Notes under the pieces: generated by a model
The model's database searches: none
What the model was told of the DNA's origin: nothing
The model's input: only the letters and a program-made list of their open reading frames with translations
Shown: positions 51,962 to 60,112 of the stretch, one piece after another
Layout of the letters: every line of letters begins with the position of its first letter
Position numbering within the stretch: the first letter of the stretch is position 1
NCBI GenBank assembly: GCA_035604335.1
Contig: DATNIT010000253.1
Span: forward strand, 1-64,000
Reading direction: 5' to 3'
Length of the DNA stretch: 64,000 nt
From: DASZHJ01 sp035604335
GTDB taxonomy: Bacteria > Pseudomonadota > Alphaproteobacteria > ATCC43930 > CGMCC-115725
Made by a program: the position numbers and the translations under genes

Positions 51962-52714
51962 TTAATCGACGAACTCGATGGCGACCGGCTCGAGACCCTG
52001 GATGGCGCCCACGTACTTCCCCGGCCCGGCGACCGCGACAGCACCTGCGAGCGAGCCGGTGATGACGAGTTGCCCGCGCCGCAAACCGCCGAGATGGTCG
52101 ACGGGCGCATTGGCGTAATTGAGAAGAGGAAGCAGCGGATCGCCAGCAGGGTGGATGCCGGAGGCGATCGGGGTGCCATCGAGGCTGAGCTCGGCCCATG
52201 CCGTCTCGAGTCCGAGCTCGGCGGGCCTGCCACCGCGCGCGGCAATGACCGTATGGGCGTTGCCGAGATTGTCGGCCAGGAACCTGGCGAAAGGCGTATC
52301 GCCGGGCTCTCCCGCTCGCGGGCGTACGAGCTCGAACGCCGCTCTCGCTTCTGCAAGTGCCGCCAGGATCTCCACGCGGGTATAAGCCCGCTCTCTCGGC
52401 GGCAGATCGCCAGCGAGCCTGAATGCGAACTCCGTCTCGAGCTTGAGCGTGACGCCGTGGCCGAGTGTGAGCCGCGCCGGCGCGGCGAGGATCGTCGAGG
52501 CGAGGAGGGGAGCCGCGACCGCCCGGCCATTCGGCCCGATGGCGACTTTCCAGCCGTAGACCGCCTCCTGCGTGATCCGCTGCACCTCGGCCTGGACGGC
52601 ATAAGCCTCGTCGTCGGAAAGATCGTCCCAACGTTCCGAGGACGCCGTGCCGGGAGTCTCTGCGCGCCTCAGCGCGATCAGACGCTTGGCCGTGTCGCCG
52701 ACCACGAGGCTCAC
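51962..52714 (-). CDS. 2-keto-4-pentenoate hydratase/FAH-like protein
   Basis: 250 aa from a GTG at 52714 overlapping the upstream stop by GTGA. MhpD-type features: YAVQAEVQRITQEAVYGWKV, G-x-K-x-x-x, LKLETEFAFRLAGDLPPRER and the metal-site strand E-T-E-F-A-F, then VITGSLAGAVAVAGPGKYVG near the end. Such enzymes hydrate or decarboxylate 2-keto acids from aromatic or sugar-acid breakdown. Together with the Gfo/Idh/MocA gene upstream and the divergent importer, a role in 2-keto-3-deoxy sugar-acid metabolism is plausible. Confidence 0.85.
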   Translation of the reverse strand: MSLVVGDTAKRLIALRRAETPGTASSERWDDLSDDEAYAVQAEVQRITQEAVYGWKVAIGPNGRAVAAPLLASTILAAPARLTLGHGVTLKLETEFAFRLAGDLPPRERAYTRVEILAALAEARAAFELVRPRAGEPGDTPFARFLADNLGNAHTVIAARGGRPAELGLETAWAELSLDGTPIASGIHPAGDPLLPLLNYANAPVDHLGGLRRGQLVITGSLAGAVAVAGPGKYVGAIQGLEPVAIEFVD

Positions 52715-53715
52715 GGGCGCGCCTCGATTGCCCGGACATCGCCGCCCTGCGCAGCGGAGGCGTAGCCGGCTTCCACCACCGCCAGCGCCTGCTCCGCTTC
52801 AAGGAGACCCGCAACCGGCGGCCGGCCGGCGCTGAAATCGTCGAGCGCGCGTCTCAGGAAGACGGGGTAATAGCGATCCGCATTGTAGTCGATTTGCGAC
52901 AACGTCTTGGACAGGTCGCGATGGCCCTTGATCGCGATGTGTTCGCCCTGGCCTTGGATATAGACCGAGGAGTGGGAGAGCGAGAAGCTGAAGTCGCGCA
53001 AGTCCTTGGCGTCGCTCGGATAGAGATACCCAGTCTCGACCAGTCCGATCTGGCCCCGAGCCGTGTTGACGATGAAGGCGGCCTGCTCCTCGACGCTCAC
53101 GTCCGCGCGGTATTGTCGCGTGAGGGCCCGGACCTGCGTGATCGGCTGCCCCGTCAGCGCAGCGATTAGGTCGAAGAAGTGCACGCCGAGATTGATGGCC
53201 GCCCCGCCGCCGGCAAAGCGGGCGTCCAGCATCCAGCTGCAGCCCACGCGCTCATACCGGCTGATCGGCCCGCCGATGAAGCGGAAGGCGAGATGCTGGT
53301 AGCCTTCGGGTGCCAGCTCGGCGTCGGCGAGCCGTTTCGCGAGCTCGCTTACCCGGAAGATGAAGGGCACGGCGACGAAGACGCCGGCGCGCGCCGCTTG
53401 CTTGCGCAGACGGGCGACCTGCGCGCTTGCGACGCCGCAGGGCTTTTCGATGAGAAAGGGTTTGCCTTTCTTGATGAGCTGCCGGGCGACACCCGGCATC
53501 ACGGAATGGCGGCTGAGGACGAGCGCGAAGTCGAACTCCACCGCGAGGAGCGCCTCGTTGGAAGCGATCAGGGGGCAGCCCAGACGGGCCGCGATCTCCC
53601 GTCCAGCGAAATTCTCGGAGTCGGAGACACCGACGACTTCGACCTCGGGTTGGCTGAGCGCGTCGAGATACAAGGGAAAATGCCAGTGGCCGGCATCAAA
53701 GATGGCAATCCGCAT
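52711..53715 (-). CDS. Gfo/Idh/MocA-family oxidoreductase
   Basis: 334 aa. N-terminal strand MRIAIFDAGHWHFPLYLDAL lacks the GxGxxG loop and has G-H-x-H instead, as in the other variant at 11396. EKP motif present (FLIEKPCGVASAQVARLRKQ); C-terminal GGGAAINLGVHFFDLIAALT carries the usual G-x-H-x-x-D. Probable dehydrogenase or related lyase for the substrate imported by the divergent ABC system. First gene of a leftward three-gene operon with an IclR-type box (53753-53767) just upstream. Confidence 0.88.
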   Translation of the reverse strand: MRIAIFDAGHWHFPLYLDALSQPEVEVVGVSDSENFAGREIAARLGCPLIASNEALLAVEFDFALVLSRHSVMPGVARQLIKKGKPFLIEKPCGVASAQVARLRKQAARAGVFVAVPFIFRVSELAKRLADAELAPEGYQHLAFRFIGGPISRYERVGCSWMLDARFAGGGAAINLGVHFFDLIAALTGQPITQVRALTRQYRADVSVEEQAAFIVNTARGQIGLVETGYLYPSDAKDLRDFSFSLSHSSVYIQGQGEHIAIKGHRDLSKTLSQIDYNADRYYPVFLRRALDDFSAGRPPVAGLLEAEQALAVVEAGYASAAQGGDVRAIEARP

Positions 53716-53752
53716 CTCTCTACCCTTGTCTAATCCACATACGAGGCATCAC

Positions 53753-53773
53753 TGGAATACCGTTCCAATAGAG
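53753..53773. promoter_or_regulatory. IclR-type operator, left copy
   Basis: TGGAATACCGTTCCA (53753-53767) is a perfect TGGAA-N5-TTCCA palindrome followed by ATAGAG. It lies 38 bases before the leftward dehydrogenase start. TGGAA/TTCCA half-sites are typical of IclR-family operators. A near-copy lies at 53892-53912. Confidence 0.65.
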
Positions 53774-53891
53774 CCTTTCTAACTAATCGAGCTGCCGTTG
53801 TCAAACTGCGACAGATCTTGTCTAAGCATATGAAATTGCATGAGCTAGATTGATTCCCGGCAACATTGACGCAGCGAGCTCAGTCTGATAA

Positions 53892-53912
53892 TAGAATGAC
53901 GTTCCGATAGAG
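53892..53912. promoter_or_regulatory. IclR-type operator, right copy
   Basis: TAGAATGACGTTCCG (53892-53906) followed by ATAGAG matches the left copy at most positions, including the central CGTTCC and trailing ATAGAG. It ends 17 bases before the iclR-like start at 53930, a position suited to autoregulation. Confidence 0.6.
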
Positions 53913-53929
53913 ACGATTGGTCCGACCTG

Positions 53930-54760
53930 ATGCGCCTGGTGAAAACGCTCGTCGAGCGCTGCTTCGATCTGATCCTGCTGCTGAGTGAAAACGCTGAGGC
54001 GCTGCCGCTCGGCGAAATCAGCCGGCGGCTCGACGTGCCTAAGAGTGCGACGCATCGCCTGCTGAACACCCTCTGCGATCTCGGCTGGGCCGAGCAGGAC
54101 TCGGACACCGGCTTCTACCGGCTATCGCTGAAGCTTGCCATCGCGGGCCAGCGCCTCCTTGCCGGCACTCGGATTCCGGATATCTGCCAACCGATCCTCG
54201 ATCGCCTGGCCGCGTCCACCGAAGGGCTCGGTCGGTTGGCGATTGTTGGCCCCGACGGCTTGACGTGGATCGCGCAGGCCCAGGGTGCGCGGTCCGGGCT
54301 CATCTATCAGCCCGAGCTCGTCGCCCGCGTTCCGCTTCACACCACGGCCAACGGCAAGGTGTGGCTCACGAGCCTCGATCGCGACGAGGCGCTGCAACGC
54401 GCGGTGGTGGGCGGCCTCGGCCGTGCCGGCATGGGTGGGCCCCGTGTCATCCGGACCAGGGAGACATTTTCGGCCTCCCTCGATGAAACGAAGGAGCGGG
54501 GCTGGGGCCTGGCCTACGAAGAGGCCGAGCCAGGCGTCGCCGCGATCGCCGCCGCCATTTGGCAAGGCAGCAAAGTCGTGGGCACGGTCAGCGTCGCGGG
54601 CCCGGTTCACCGCTTTTCCGAGGCCGTGATCCCCAAGGTGGCCGAACGCGTGCGCGCAACCGCGGCCGAGCTGTCCGCCCTCTGGCCATACAGAACCGCG
54701 GTCGCCAATGCCGCACCGAACCCGCAAGCCGAAACCCAAACCGCTCAGACCAACCCATGA
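53930..54760 (+). CDS. IclR-family transcriptional regulator
   Basis: 276 aa. N-terminal winged helix (FDLILLLSENAEALPLGEIS then RRLDVPKSATHRLLNTLCDL, recognition helix about 40-55) and C-terminal ligand-binding domain (PILDRLAASTEGLGRLAIVG, VPLHTTANGKVWLTSL, TRETFSASLDETKERGWGLA). Divergent from the dehydrogenase operon and upstream of the importer. The duplicated TGGAA-type boxes between the divergent starts are its likely operators. The effector may be the sugar or sugar acid that the locus degrades. Confidence 0.92.
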   Translation: MRLVKTLVERCFDLILLLSENAEALPLGEISRRLDVPKSATHRLLNTLCDLGWAEQDSDTGFYRLSLKLAIAGQRLLAGTRIPDICQPILDRLAASTEGLGRLAIVGPDGLTWIAQAQGARSGLIYQPELVARVPLHTTANGKVWLTSLDRDEALQRAVVGGLGRAGMGGPRVIRTRETFSASLDETKERGWGLAYEEAEPGVAAIAAAIWQGSKVVGTVSVAGPVHRFSEAVIPKVAERVRATAAELSALWPYRTAVANAAPNPQAETQTAQTNP

Positions 54761-54803
54761 GCCGGCGCGCTCGATGCCGCCAAAGCCAGAGATCGGAGCC
54801 GCG

Positions 54804-55757
54804 ATGGCACGCTCCGCGTCGATGACGAGAATGCTGGGGAGCGATCCCTACGGCACCGCACCGCGTGTTGCGGGGCGCCCAGCGGCGCTGCGTCCGCGTC
54901 GGCACGCGCGGCTTGCCGCGTTCGGGTGGTTTGCGCCCGTCCTTCTCCTCCTGATCGTCGTGACGCTCTATCCGACCGTGTTCGTGATCTGGATGAGCTT
55001 CCAGAAGACCAAGTTCTACGATCTCGTCGGCTTCGTCGGGTTGCAGAACTACATCGACGTCTTCAGCTCGCCCGACTTCTGGGAAACGACCACCATCTCG
55101 CTCATCTACGTGGGCGGCTCGCTCGCTGTCTCCACGGCCGTCGGGCTCGGTGCGGCGCTCGTCATGAACACTGTCGGCCATGTCGGACGGGTGCTGCGGG
55201 TCGTCATCATCTTTCCCTGGACCCTTTCCATGTCCGTGGTGGCCAGCATCTGGCTCTGGCTCCTCAATCCTGCCTTCGGACCGGTGGCCTACTTCTTGGG
55301 CGGGCTCGGCATCTCTCCCGGGCTGATGCTCGGGGATCCCGCGCTTGCACTTCCGCTGACCATCGTGGTGACGAGCTGGTGGTCGTTCCCTTATGTGATG
55401 GTGATGCTCACCGCGGCGATGCAGTCGGTCCCGCAGGAGCTTTACGAAGCGGCGGAGATCGATGGCGGCGGCCCGCTCGTCAAGTTCCGCTATGTAACGC
55501 TGCCCCACATCCTCCCCGCTATCGGCAGCACGGCCCTCACGCTCGCGATCTTCTACCTGACGCTTGTCACGCTCATCATCGTACTCACGGGCGGCGGCCC
55601 GATCGGTTCCACCGCCACGCTCAGCTTCCGGGCCTTCCAGGGCTCGCTGCAGGCGGTCGACATCGCGCCGACCGCAGTCATTTCACTGGTCGTGCTGGCC
55701 ATCAATGTGGCGCTCGGTGCCGTCTACACGCGGCTTACCGGACGCATCACCGGCTAG
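54804..55757 (+). CDS. ABC sugar permease, MalF/UgpA type
   Basis: 317 aa from the ATG at 54804, which has GGAG 7 bases upstream; in-frame ATGs at 54708 and 54774 are less likely. Six membrane helices; EAA loop EAAEIDGGGPLVKFRYVTLP near residue 215. First permease of the second carbohydrate importer of this window, following the iclR-like gene by 43 bases. Confidence 0.9.
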   Translation: MARSASMTRMLGSDPYGTAPRVAGRPAALRPRRHARLAAFGWFAPVLLLLIVVTLYPTVFVIWMSFQKTKFYDLVGFVGLQNYIDVFSSPDFWETTTISLIYVGGSLAVSTAVGLGAALVMNTVGHVGRVLRVVIIFPWTLSMSVVASIWLWLLNPAFGPVAYFLGGLGISPGLMLGDPALALPLTIVVTSWWSFPYVMVMLTAAMQSVPQELYEAAEIDGGGPLVKFRYVTLPHILPAIGSTALTLAIFYLTLVTLIIVLTGGGPIGSTATLSFRAFQGSLQAVDIAPTAVISLVVLAINVALGAVYTRLTGRITG

Positions 55758-55770
55758 GAGCGCCGCACCC

Positions 55771-56655
55771 GTGAACTACTCCGCTCTCGCTTCGGGTCCG
55801 CGCGCTCACCGGCGAGGTGCTCGCGGCGCCCTCGGCGGGCACCGGCTTCCGCTCCTCGCCCTTGCCGGCGCCATCACGCTCGCGGTCCTGGGGCCGATCC
55901 TCTGGGGGCTTTCGACCTCGCTCAAGACGGAGGTCAAGGCGGTGGCGGTGCCGCCATCGCTGTTGCCGTCACCGCTCACCTTCCAGAACTACCTGAACGT
56001 CTTCGCCGACAAGTCCTTCGTCGTCGACTTGAGCAATTCGGTCATCTATGCCGTGGGAGCGGTGATCGTCGCCCTCCTCGTCGGCATTCCGGCGGGCTAT
56101 GCCGCGTCGCGCTTCCCCTTCCGCGGCAAGAAGGCGGTCATGCTGACGATCCTCGGGACTTCGATGGTCCCGGGCGTCGCGCTCCTGGTGCCGACTTACT
56201 ACATCCTCGACCGGCTCGGGCTTCTCAGCAACACGGCGGTGATCGTCGCCATTCTCGCCGCGCGGATTGCGCCGCAGACGGTCTGGTTCCTGCAGAGCTT
56301 CATCGATTCCGTCCCCCTCGAGATCGAAGAATCCGCCCTCATCGACGGGGCGTCACGATTTCAGATCGTTTGCCGCCTGATCCTGCCGCTCATCAAGCCC
56401 GGTCTCGCCGCGGTTGCGACGATCGGCATCATCACCACGTGGAATGACTACATCACGGTCGCGGTGTTCGCGCCCGACATTGCGCGGCGCACCCTCCAGG
56501 TCACGCTCGTCAACCAGGTGTTCGATTCGGTAGGCATCTCGTGGTCCTACATGATGGCCTACGCCATTATTTCGTCGATGCCGGTGATCCTGATGTTCGC
56601 CTTCGTGCAGAAATGGTTCATCGCGGGACTTACTGCCGGTGCGGTGAAGGGATAG
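55771..56655 (+). CDS. ABC sugar permease, MalG/UgpE type
   Basis: 294 aa from a GTG at 55771 with GGAG upstream. Six membrane helices; EAA-like loop ESALIDGASRFQIVCRLILP around residue 200. Forms the importer pore with the preceding gene (13-base gap). An ATPase gene is again absent from the operon. Confidence 0.9.
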   Translation: MNYSALASGPRAHRRGARGALGGHRLPLLALAGAITLAVLGPILWGLSTSLKTEVKAVAVPPSLLPSPLTFQNYLNVFADKSFVVDLSNSVIYAVGAVIVALLVGIPAGYAASRFPFRGKKAVMLTILGTSMVPGVALLVPTYYILDRLGLLSNTAVIVAILAARIAPQTVWFLQSFIDSVPLEIEESALIDGASRFQIVCRLILPLIKPGLAAVATIGIITTWNDYITVAVFAPDIARRTLQVTLVNQVFDSVGISWSYMMAYAIISSMPVILMFAFVQKWFIAGLTAGAVKG

Positions 56656-56703
56656 GCCTCGCACGCGCCGGACTCGTCAAACAAGCCAATACGGGAGGAA
56701 ACC

Positions 56704-58035
56704 ATGGCCAGTGGCGAAATCTTGAATGCACTCTTGCCCGCCGCGAAAAGAGGGGTTGCCCTCCTCGCCGCGGCGTCGGCGCTTTGCTTGCTTGGCGCAG
56801 GCCCCGCCGCGATGCGCGCGCATGCGGCGGACCAGACGGAAATCGTTTTCGCGACCTTCCTCGATCCGAACAACCAGAACGATCCGCGGGCGGCCGCCCA
56901 GACACGCATGATCCAGGCTTTCGAGGCTGCCAACGCCTCGATCAAGGTGACCGTCCAAGTGGATTCGACCCAGCAGGCGAGCCTGCGCGCGCTACGCAGC
57001 CGCTCGGCGACCCCCGATCTCTTTCGCATGAGCAACTGGGAGATCCCCGAGTTCGTCGCCTCGGGCTCGGTCCTCGCCCTCGACGACCTCGTCAAGCGCG
57101 ACAAAGTCGACGAGAGCGACTGGCTGCTGCCGCTCCACACCGGTGCCGTAGACGGCCATCTCTACGGCATGCCGCAGGACTTCCGCATTCCTATCCTGAT
57201 CTATCGCAAGAGCCTCTTGGCGAAGGCGGGCGTGACGCCGCCGAAAACCTGGGACGAGGTCTGCAAGGCCGGCGGACAGCTCAACCAGCCGGGCGTCATC
57301 GGGTATCCCGTTCCTGTCGGCTCCAGCGGCGGCATGGGCGGCGCGCAGCCGCTCGCCGAAAACCTGTTCAGCTCCATGGCGAGCGAGGGCGACGGCCAGT
57401 ACTTCGCGGCGAACGACCGGGACCTGGCCATGGACAAGGGCCAAACCATCGCCACCCTTCAGGTCATGAAGGACCTCTTCGGCAAATGCAAGGCCACCCC
57501 GCAGACGACGCTTCAGTTCGGCTATAGCGAGGTTCATGACGGCTTGCGCGCCGGCACGATCGCGATGGCGACATTCGGCCTTTTCCGCTACCGCGCCATC
57601 GAAAAGGGCGGGGCCGAAGCCGATCTCGCCTGGGCGCCGCCGCCCGCTTTCAAGCCCGACGGCAAGCTCGCGACCTATGGCTATCACGTCTCGATCAATG
57701 CCAATACGGCGCACACGGAGGCGGCTTGGCAGTTTGCGAAGTTCATGGGAAGCCCAGAGGCCCAGGCGCTCGCCGCCGAGGGCGGCGAGGTGGTCGCGCG
57801 CGCGTCGGTCTACACCAAGCCCTACTTCGACACGCCGAACGGCCAAGTCCAGAAGCAGTGGGCGGAACTCGTCAAGGCACGCGGACGCGTCGTCCACTAT
57901 TCGATGCTCGCGACCGCCTTCAACCAGATCCTCGGCGATGCGGTGCAGAGGATGATCCTGCGCGATACCACGCCCGAGGCCGCCTACGAGGAGATCGTAG
58001 CCAAGTACAACGAAGCCTTGAAACGCTCCCAGTAA
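56704..58035 (+). CDS. ABC transporter substrate-binding protein, carbohydrate type
   Basis: 443 aa. GGGAGGAA ribosome site before the ATG. Signal peptide with hydrophobic core VALLAAASALCLLGAGPAAM ending AHA/A. SBP_bac_1 signals: IQAFEAANASIKVTVQV, SATPDLFRMSNWEIPEFVAS, LYGMPQDFRIPILIYRKSLL. Placed after its permeases, unlike the operon at 8248. A strong hairpin follows the stop, before the SDR gene. Confidence 0.9.
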   Translation: MASGEILNALLPAAKRGVALLAAASALCLLGAGPAAMRAHAADQTEIVFATFLDPNNQNDPRAAAQTRMIQAFEAANASIKVTVQVDSTQQASLRALRSRSATPDLFRMSNWEIPEFVASGSVLALDDLVKRDKVDESDWLLPLHTGAVDGHLYGMPQDFRIPILIYRKSLLAKAGVTPPKTWDEVCKAGGQLNQPGVIGYPVPVGSSGGMGGAQPLAENLFSSMASEGDGQYFAANDRDLAMDKGQTIATLQVMKDLFGKCKATPQTTLQFGYSEVHDGLRAGTIAMATFGLFRYRAIEKGGAEADLAWAPPPAFKPDGKLATYGYHVSINANTAHTEAAWQFAKFMGSPEAQALAAEGGEVVARASVYTKPYFDTPNGQVQKQWAELVKARGRVVHYSMLATAFNQILGDAVQRMILRDTTPEAAYEEIVAKYNEALKRSQ

Positions 58036-58044
58036 GCCTCGTCG

Positions 58045-58080
58045 GATCGCCCGTCCGGCCCGAGCGCCGGGCGGGCGATC
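58045..58080 (+). promoter_or_regulatory. Long hairpin after the binding-protein gene
   Basis: GATCGCCCG and CGGGCGATC form a 9-bp stem extended through a T-G wobble into CCGGC/GCCGG around a 6-base CCGAGC loop (58045-58080). It starts 10 bases after the binding-protein stop. No T-run follows, so an mRNA-stabilising or partial attenuator role is more likely than full termination. Confidence 0.6.
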
Positions 58081-58162
58081 GGCGCGCCCAGCGGCTGAGG
58101 CCGAGGGCCGCGTCCGCTCATCGCGAGGGTCATGACATGCAGGCGGCGAGTGGAGGAGCGAC

Positions 58163-58903
58163 ATGACGGGCGTCCTCGACGGGCAAAGCGCCATCGTGAC
58201 CGGCGGGGCCCGCGGAATAGGCCTCGGCATCGCCCGCCATCTCGCGAGCCAAGGCTGCCGCATCGTCCTCTGGGATCTCGACTTCGGCGGCAAGGCCGAG
58301 AGCGATTGGGGCTTTCAGCCGGCACTCGTCCAGACGGTCGACGTGAGCGACCCCGCTGTGGTAGAGCGCGCTTTCGCAAAAACCAGGGAAACCCTTCCGC
58401 GCATCGATATTCTTGTGAACAACGCGGGCATCAACGGTCCGATCGCCGAGGTCCCGAGCTATCCCCTCACAGCCTGGGATCGCGTCATCGCCGTCGATCT
58501 CAACAGCGTCTTCTACTGCTGCCGCACGGTTGTGCCGCACATGCGCGAGATCGGCTACGGCCGCATCGTCAACATCGCATCGATCGCGGGCAAAGAGGGC
58601 ACACCCGGCGTCGCCGCTTACTGTGCCGCCAAGGCCGGGGTCATCGGCTTCTCGAAGGCGCTGGCGCGGGAGGTGGTAAAGGCAGGCATCACCGTCAACT
58701 GCGTGGCTCCGGCGATGGCAGTCACCGAACTCTTGCAGCAGATGACGCCGAAGCACATCGAGGAGGCGCGCGCCAAGATCCCAATGGGTCGCTTCTGCAC
58801 GGTCGAGGAGATCGCGGCAACGGTCGCGTGGATCGCGAGCCCGGCTTGCAGCTTCACGACGGGCGCCGTGTTCGACATCTCCGGCGGCCGCGCCAGCTAT
58901 TGA
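58163..58903 (+). CDS. Short-chain dehydrogenase/reductase (FabG-like)
   Basis: 246 aa with GGAGGAG before the ATG. TGGARGIGLGIARHL cofactor loop (TGxxxGxG), NNAG motif (LVNNAGINGP), catalytic S in NIASIAGKEG and Y-x3-K in YCAAKAG. D after beta-strand 2 (LWDLDFGG) favours NAD. Classical SDR length. Same strand as the importer, so a sugar, polyol or sugar-acid oxidation step is likely. Confidence 0.92.
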   Translation: MTGVLDGQSAIVTGGARGIGLGIARHLASQGCRIVLWDLDFGGKAESDWGFQPALVQTVDVSDPAVVERAFAKTRETLPRIDILVNNAGINGPIAEVPSYPLTAWDRVIAVDLNSVFYCCRTVVPHMREIGYGRIVNIASIAGKEGTPGVAAYCAAKAGVIGFSKALAREVVKAGITVNCVAPAMAVTELLQQMTPKHIEEARAKIPMGRFCTVEEIAATVAWIASPACSFTTGAVFDISGGRASY

Positions 58904-58963
58904 CCGCCACGGGACGTGTCCGTCTCGTCGCCAACCGAACGCGAGCCCCTGACGAGGCACCTG

Positions 58964-59029
58964 CTCTTGCTTGCGTCCGTCGGCACCGTGGAGGTAACCG
59001 AGGCGGCCGCAGTTGCCAACCGTCGCCTC
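58964..59029. repeat. 66-bp dispersed repeat, copy 2
   Basis: Near-copy of 51121-51186 (about 58 of 66 positions). Here it lies between the SDR stop and the hydroxyacid-dehydrogenase start, and in the same absolute orientation as copy 1, so it runs antisense to the leader role seen at gabT. That argues for a dispersed element rather than a riboswitch. Confidence 0.8.
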
Positions 59030-59070
59030 CCCGCCGCGCGAAATCCAGCCACCCTCCGGGAATCCGCCCC

Positions 59071-60105
59071 ATGTCGAAAACCCGCATCTTCATCGCCTCG
59101 CCGCTCGAGCCGGAGCACGTCGAGCGCATCCGCGCCGTCGATCCCGCGAGGGTCGACGTGGACTATGCGCCCGACCTGCTCCCGCCGACGCGCTACATCG
59201 GGGATCACGTCGGGGTCCCGTTCAAGCGAACGGAGGAGCAGCAGAGCCGCTGGCGCGGATCGCTCGGCCAGGCGGAGGTGATGTGGGACGTGCCGCGGAA
59301 TGTCGAGGAGCTCGCGCTCACGCGACGGTTGCGCTGGGTGCAAATGACCAGCACCGGCGTCGGCCAGCTCATGAAGAATCTGGGTTTGCGATCGGACGTT
59401 CTGGTGACGACGGCGCGCGGCGTGCACGCAGCGCCGCTCGGAGAATTCGTGTTCATGGTGCTGCTCGCGCAGTGGCGGGGGCTCAGCCATCTCCAGGCGG
59501 AGCAGCGGGCGCATCGCTGGACCCGCTACTGCGGCGAGGGCGTTGCGCGTCGGCGGCTCGTTGTGATCGGTGCCGGCGATCTTGCGCGCGGTCTGGCTGA
59601 GCGGGCGCGCGCCTTTGGAATGACGACGGTCGCGATCGCCCGCGATACGGACAAGAGCCGGGCACACGACGGGCTCTTCGCCGAGATCCGCCCGCGCCGA
59701 GACCTCCACGCAGTGCTCGCGAGCGCGGACGCGGTCGTGGTCACCGTCCCGCACACGCCGGAGACCGAGAACATGATCGATCGCGCGGCTTTCGCCGCGA
59801 TGAAGCCGGGCGTGGTGTTCGTCAACATCGCGCGCGGCCAGGTGATCGACGAGGCGGCGCTCCTCGACGGGCTCCGCAACGGCCGGATCGGATTCGCCGC
59901 GCTCGACGTCGCCACCACCGAGCCGCTGCCGCCGGAGAGCCCGTTCTGGGATTTGCCCAACGTCCTCATCAGCCCGCATTCTGCCAGCACCGTCGTGGGC
60001 GAGAACGCGGCGATCATCGACATCTTCTGCTGGAACCTGCGCTGCTGGCTCGACGGAAGGCTCGGCGAGATGCGCAACGTGCTCGACAAGGAGCGGATGT
60101 ATTAG
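59071..60105 (+). CDS. D-2-hydroxyacid dehydrogenase family protein
   Basis: 344 aa. Rossmann segment RRLVVIGAGDLARGLAERAR with G-x-G-x-x-A, a slight variant of GxGxxG; catalytic region VFVNIARGQVIDEAALLDGL (R), E in ATTEPLPPESPFWDLPNVLI, and H in SPHSAST. Reduces 2-keto acids or oxidises D-2-hydroxyacids with NAD(P)H. It follows the SDR gene by 167 bases, which include the dispersed repeat, so it may have its own promoter. Confidence 0.9.
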   Translation: MSKTRIFIASPLEPEHVERIRAVDPARVDVDYAPDLLPPTRYIGDHVGVPFKRTEEQQSRWRGSLGQAEVMWDVPRNVEELALTRRLRWVQMTSTGVGQLMKNLGLRSDVLVTTARGVHAAPLGEFVFMVLLAQWRGLSHLQAEQRAHRWTRYCGEGVARRRLVVIGAGDLARGLAERARAFGMTTVAIARDTDKSRAHDGLFAEIRPRRDLHAVLASADAVVVTVPHTPETENMIDRAAFAAMKPGVVFVNIARGQVIDEAALLDGLRNGRIGFAALDVATTEPLPPESPFWDLPNVLISPHSASTVVGENAAIIDIFCWNLRCWLDGRLGEMRNVLDKERMY

Positions 60106-60112
60106 CGGGCGC

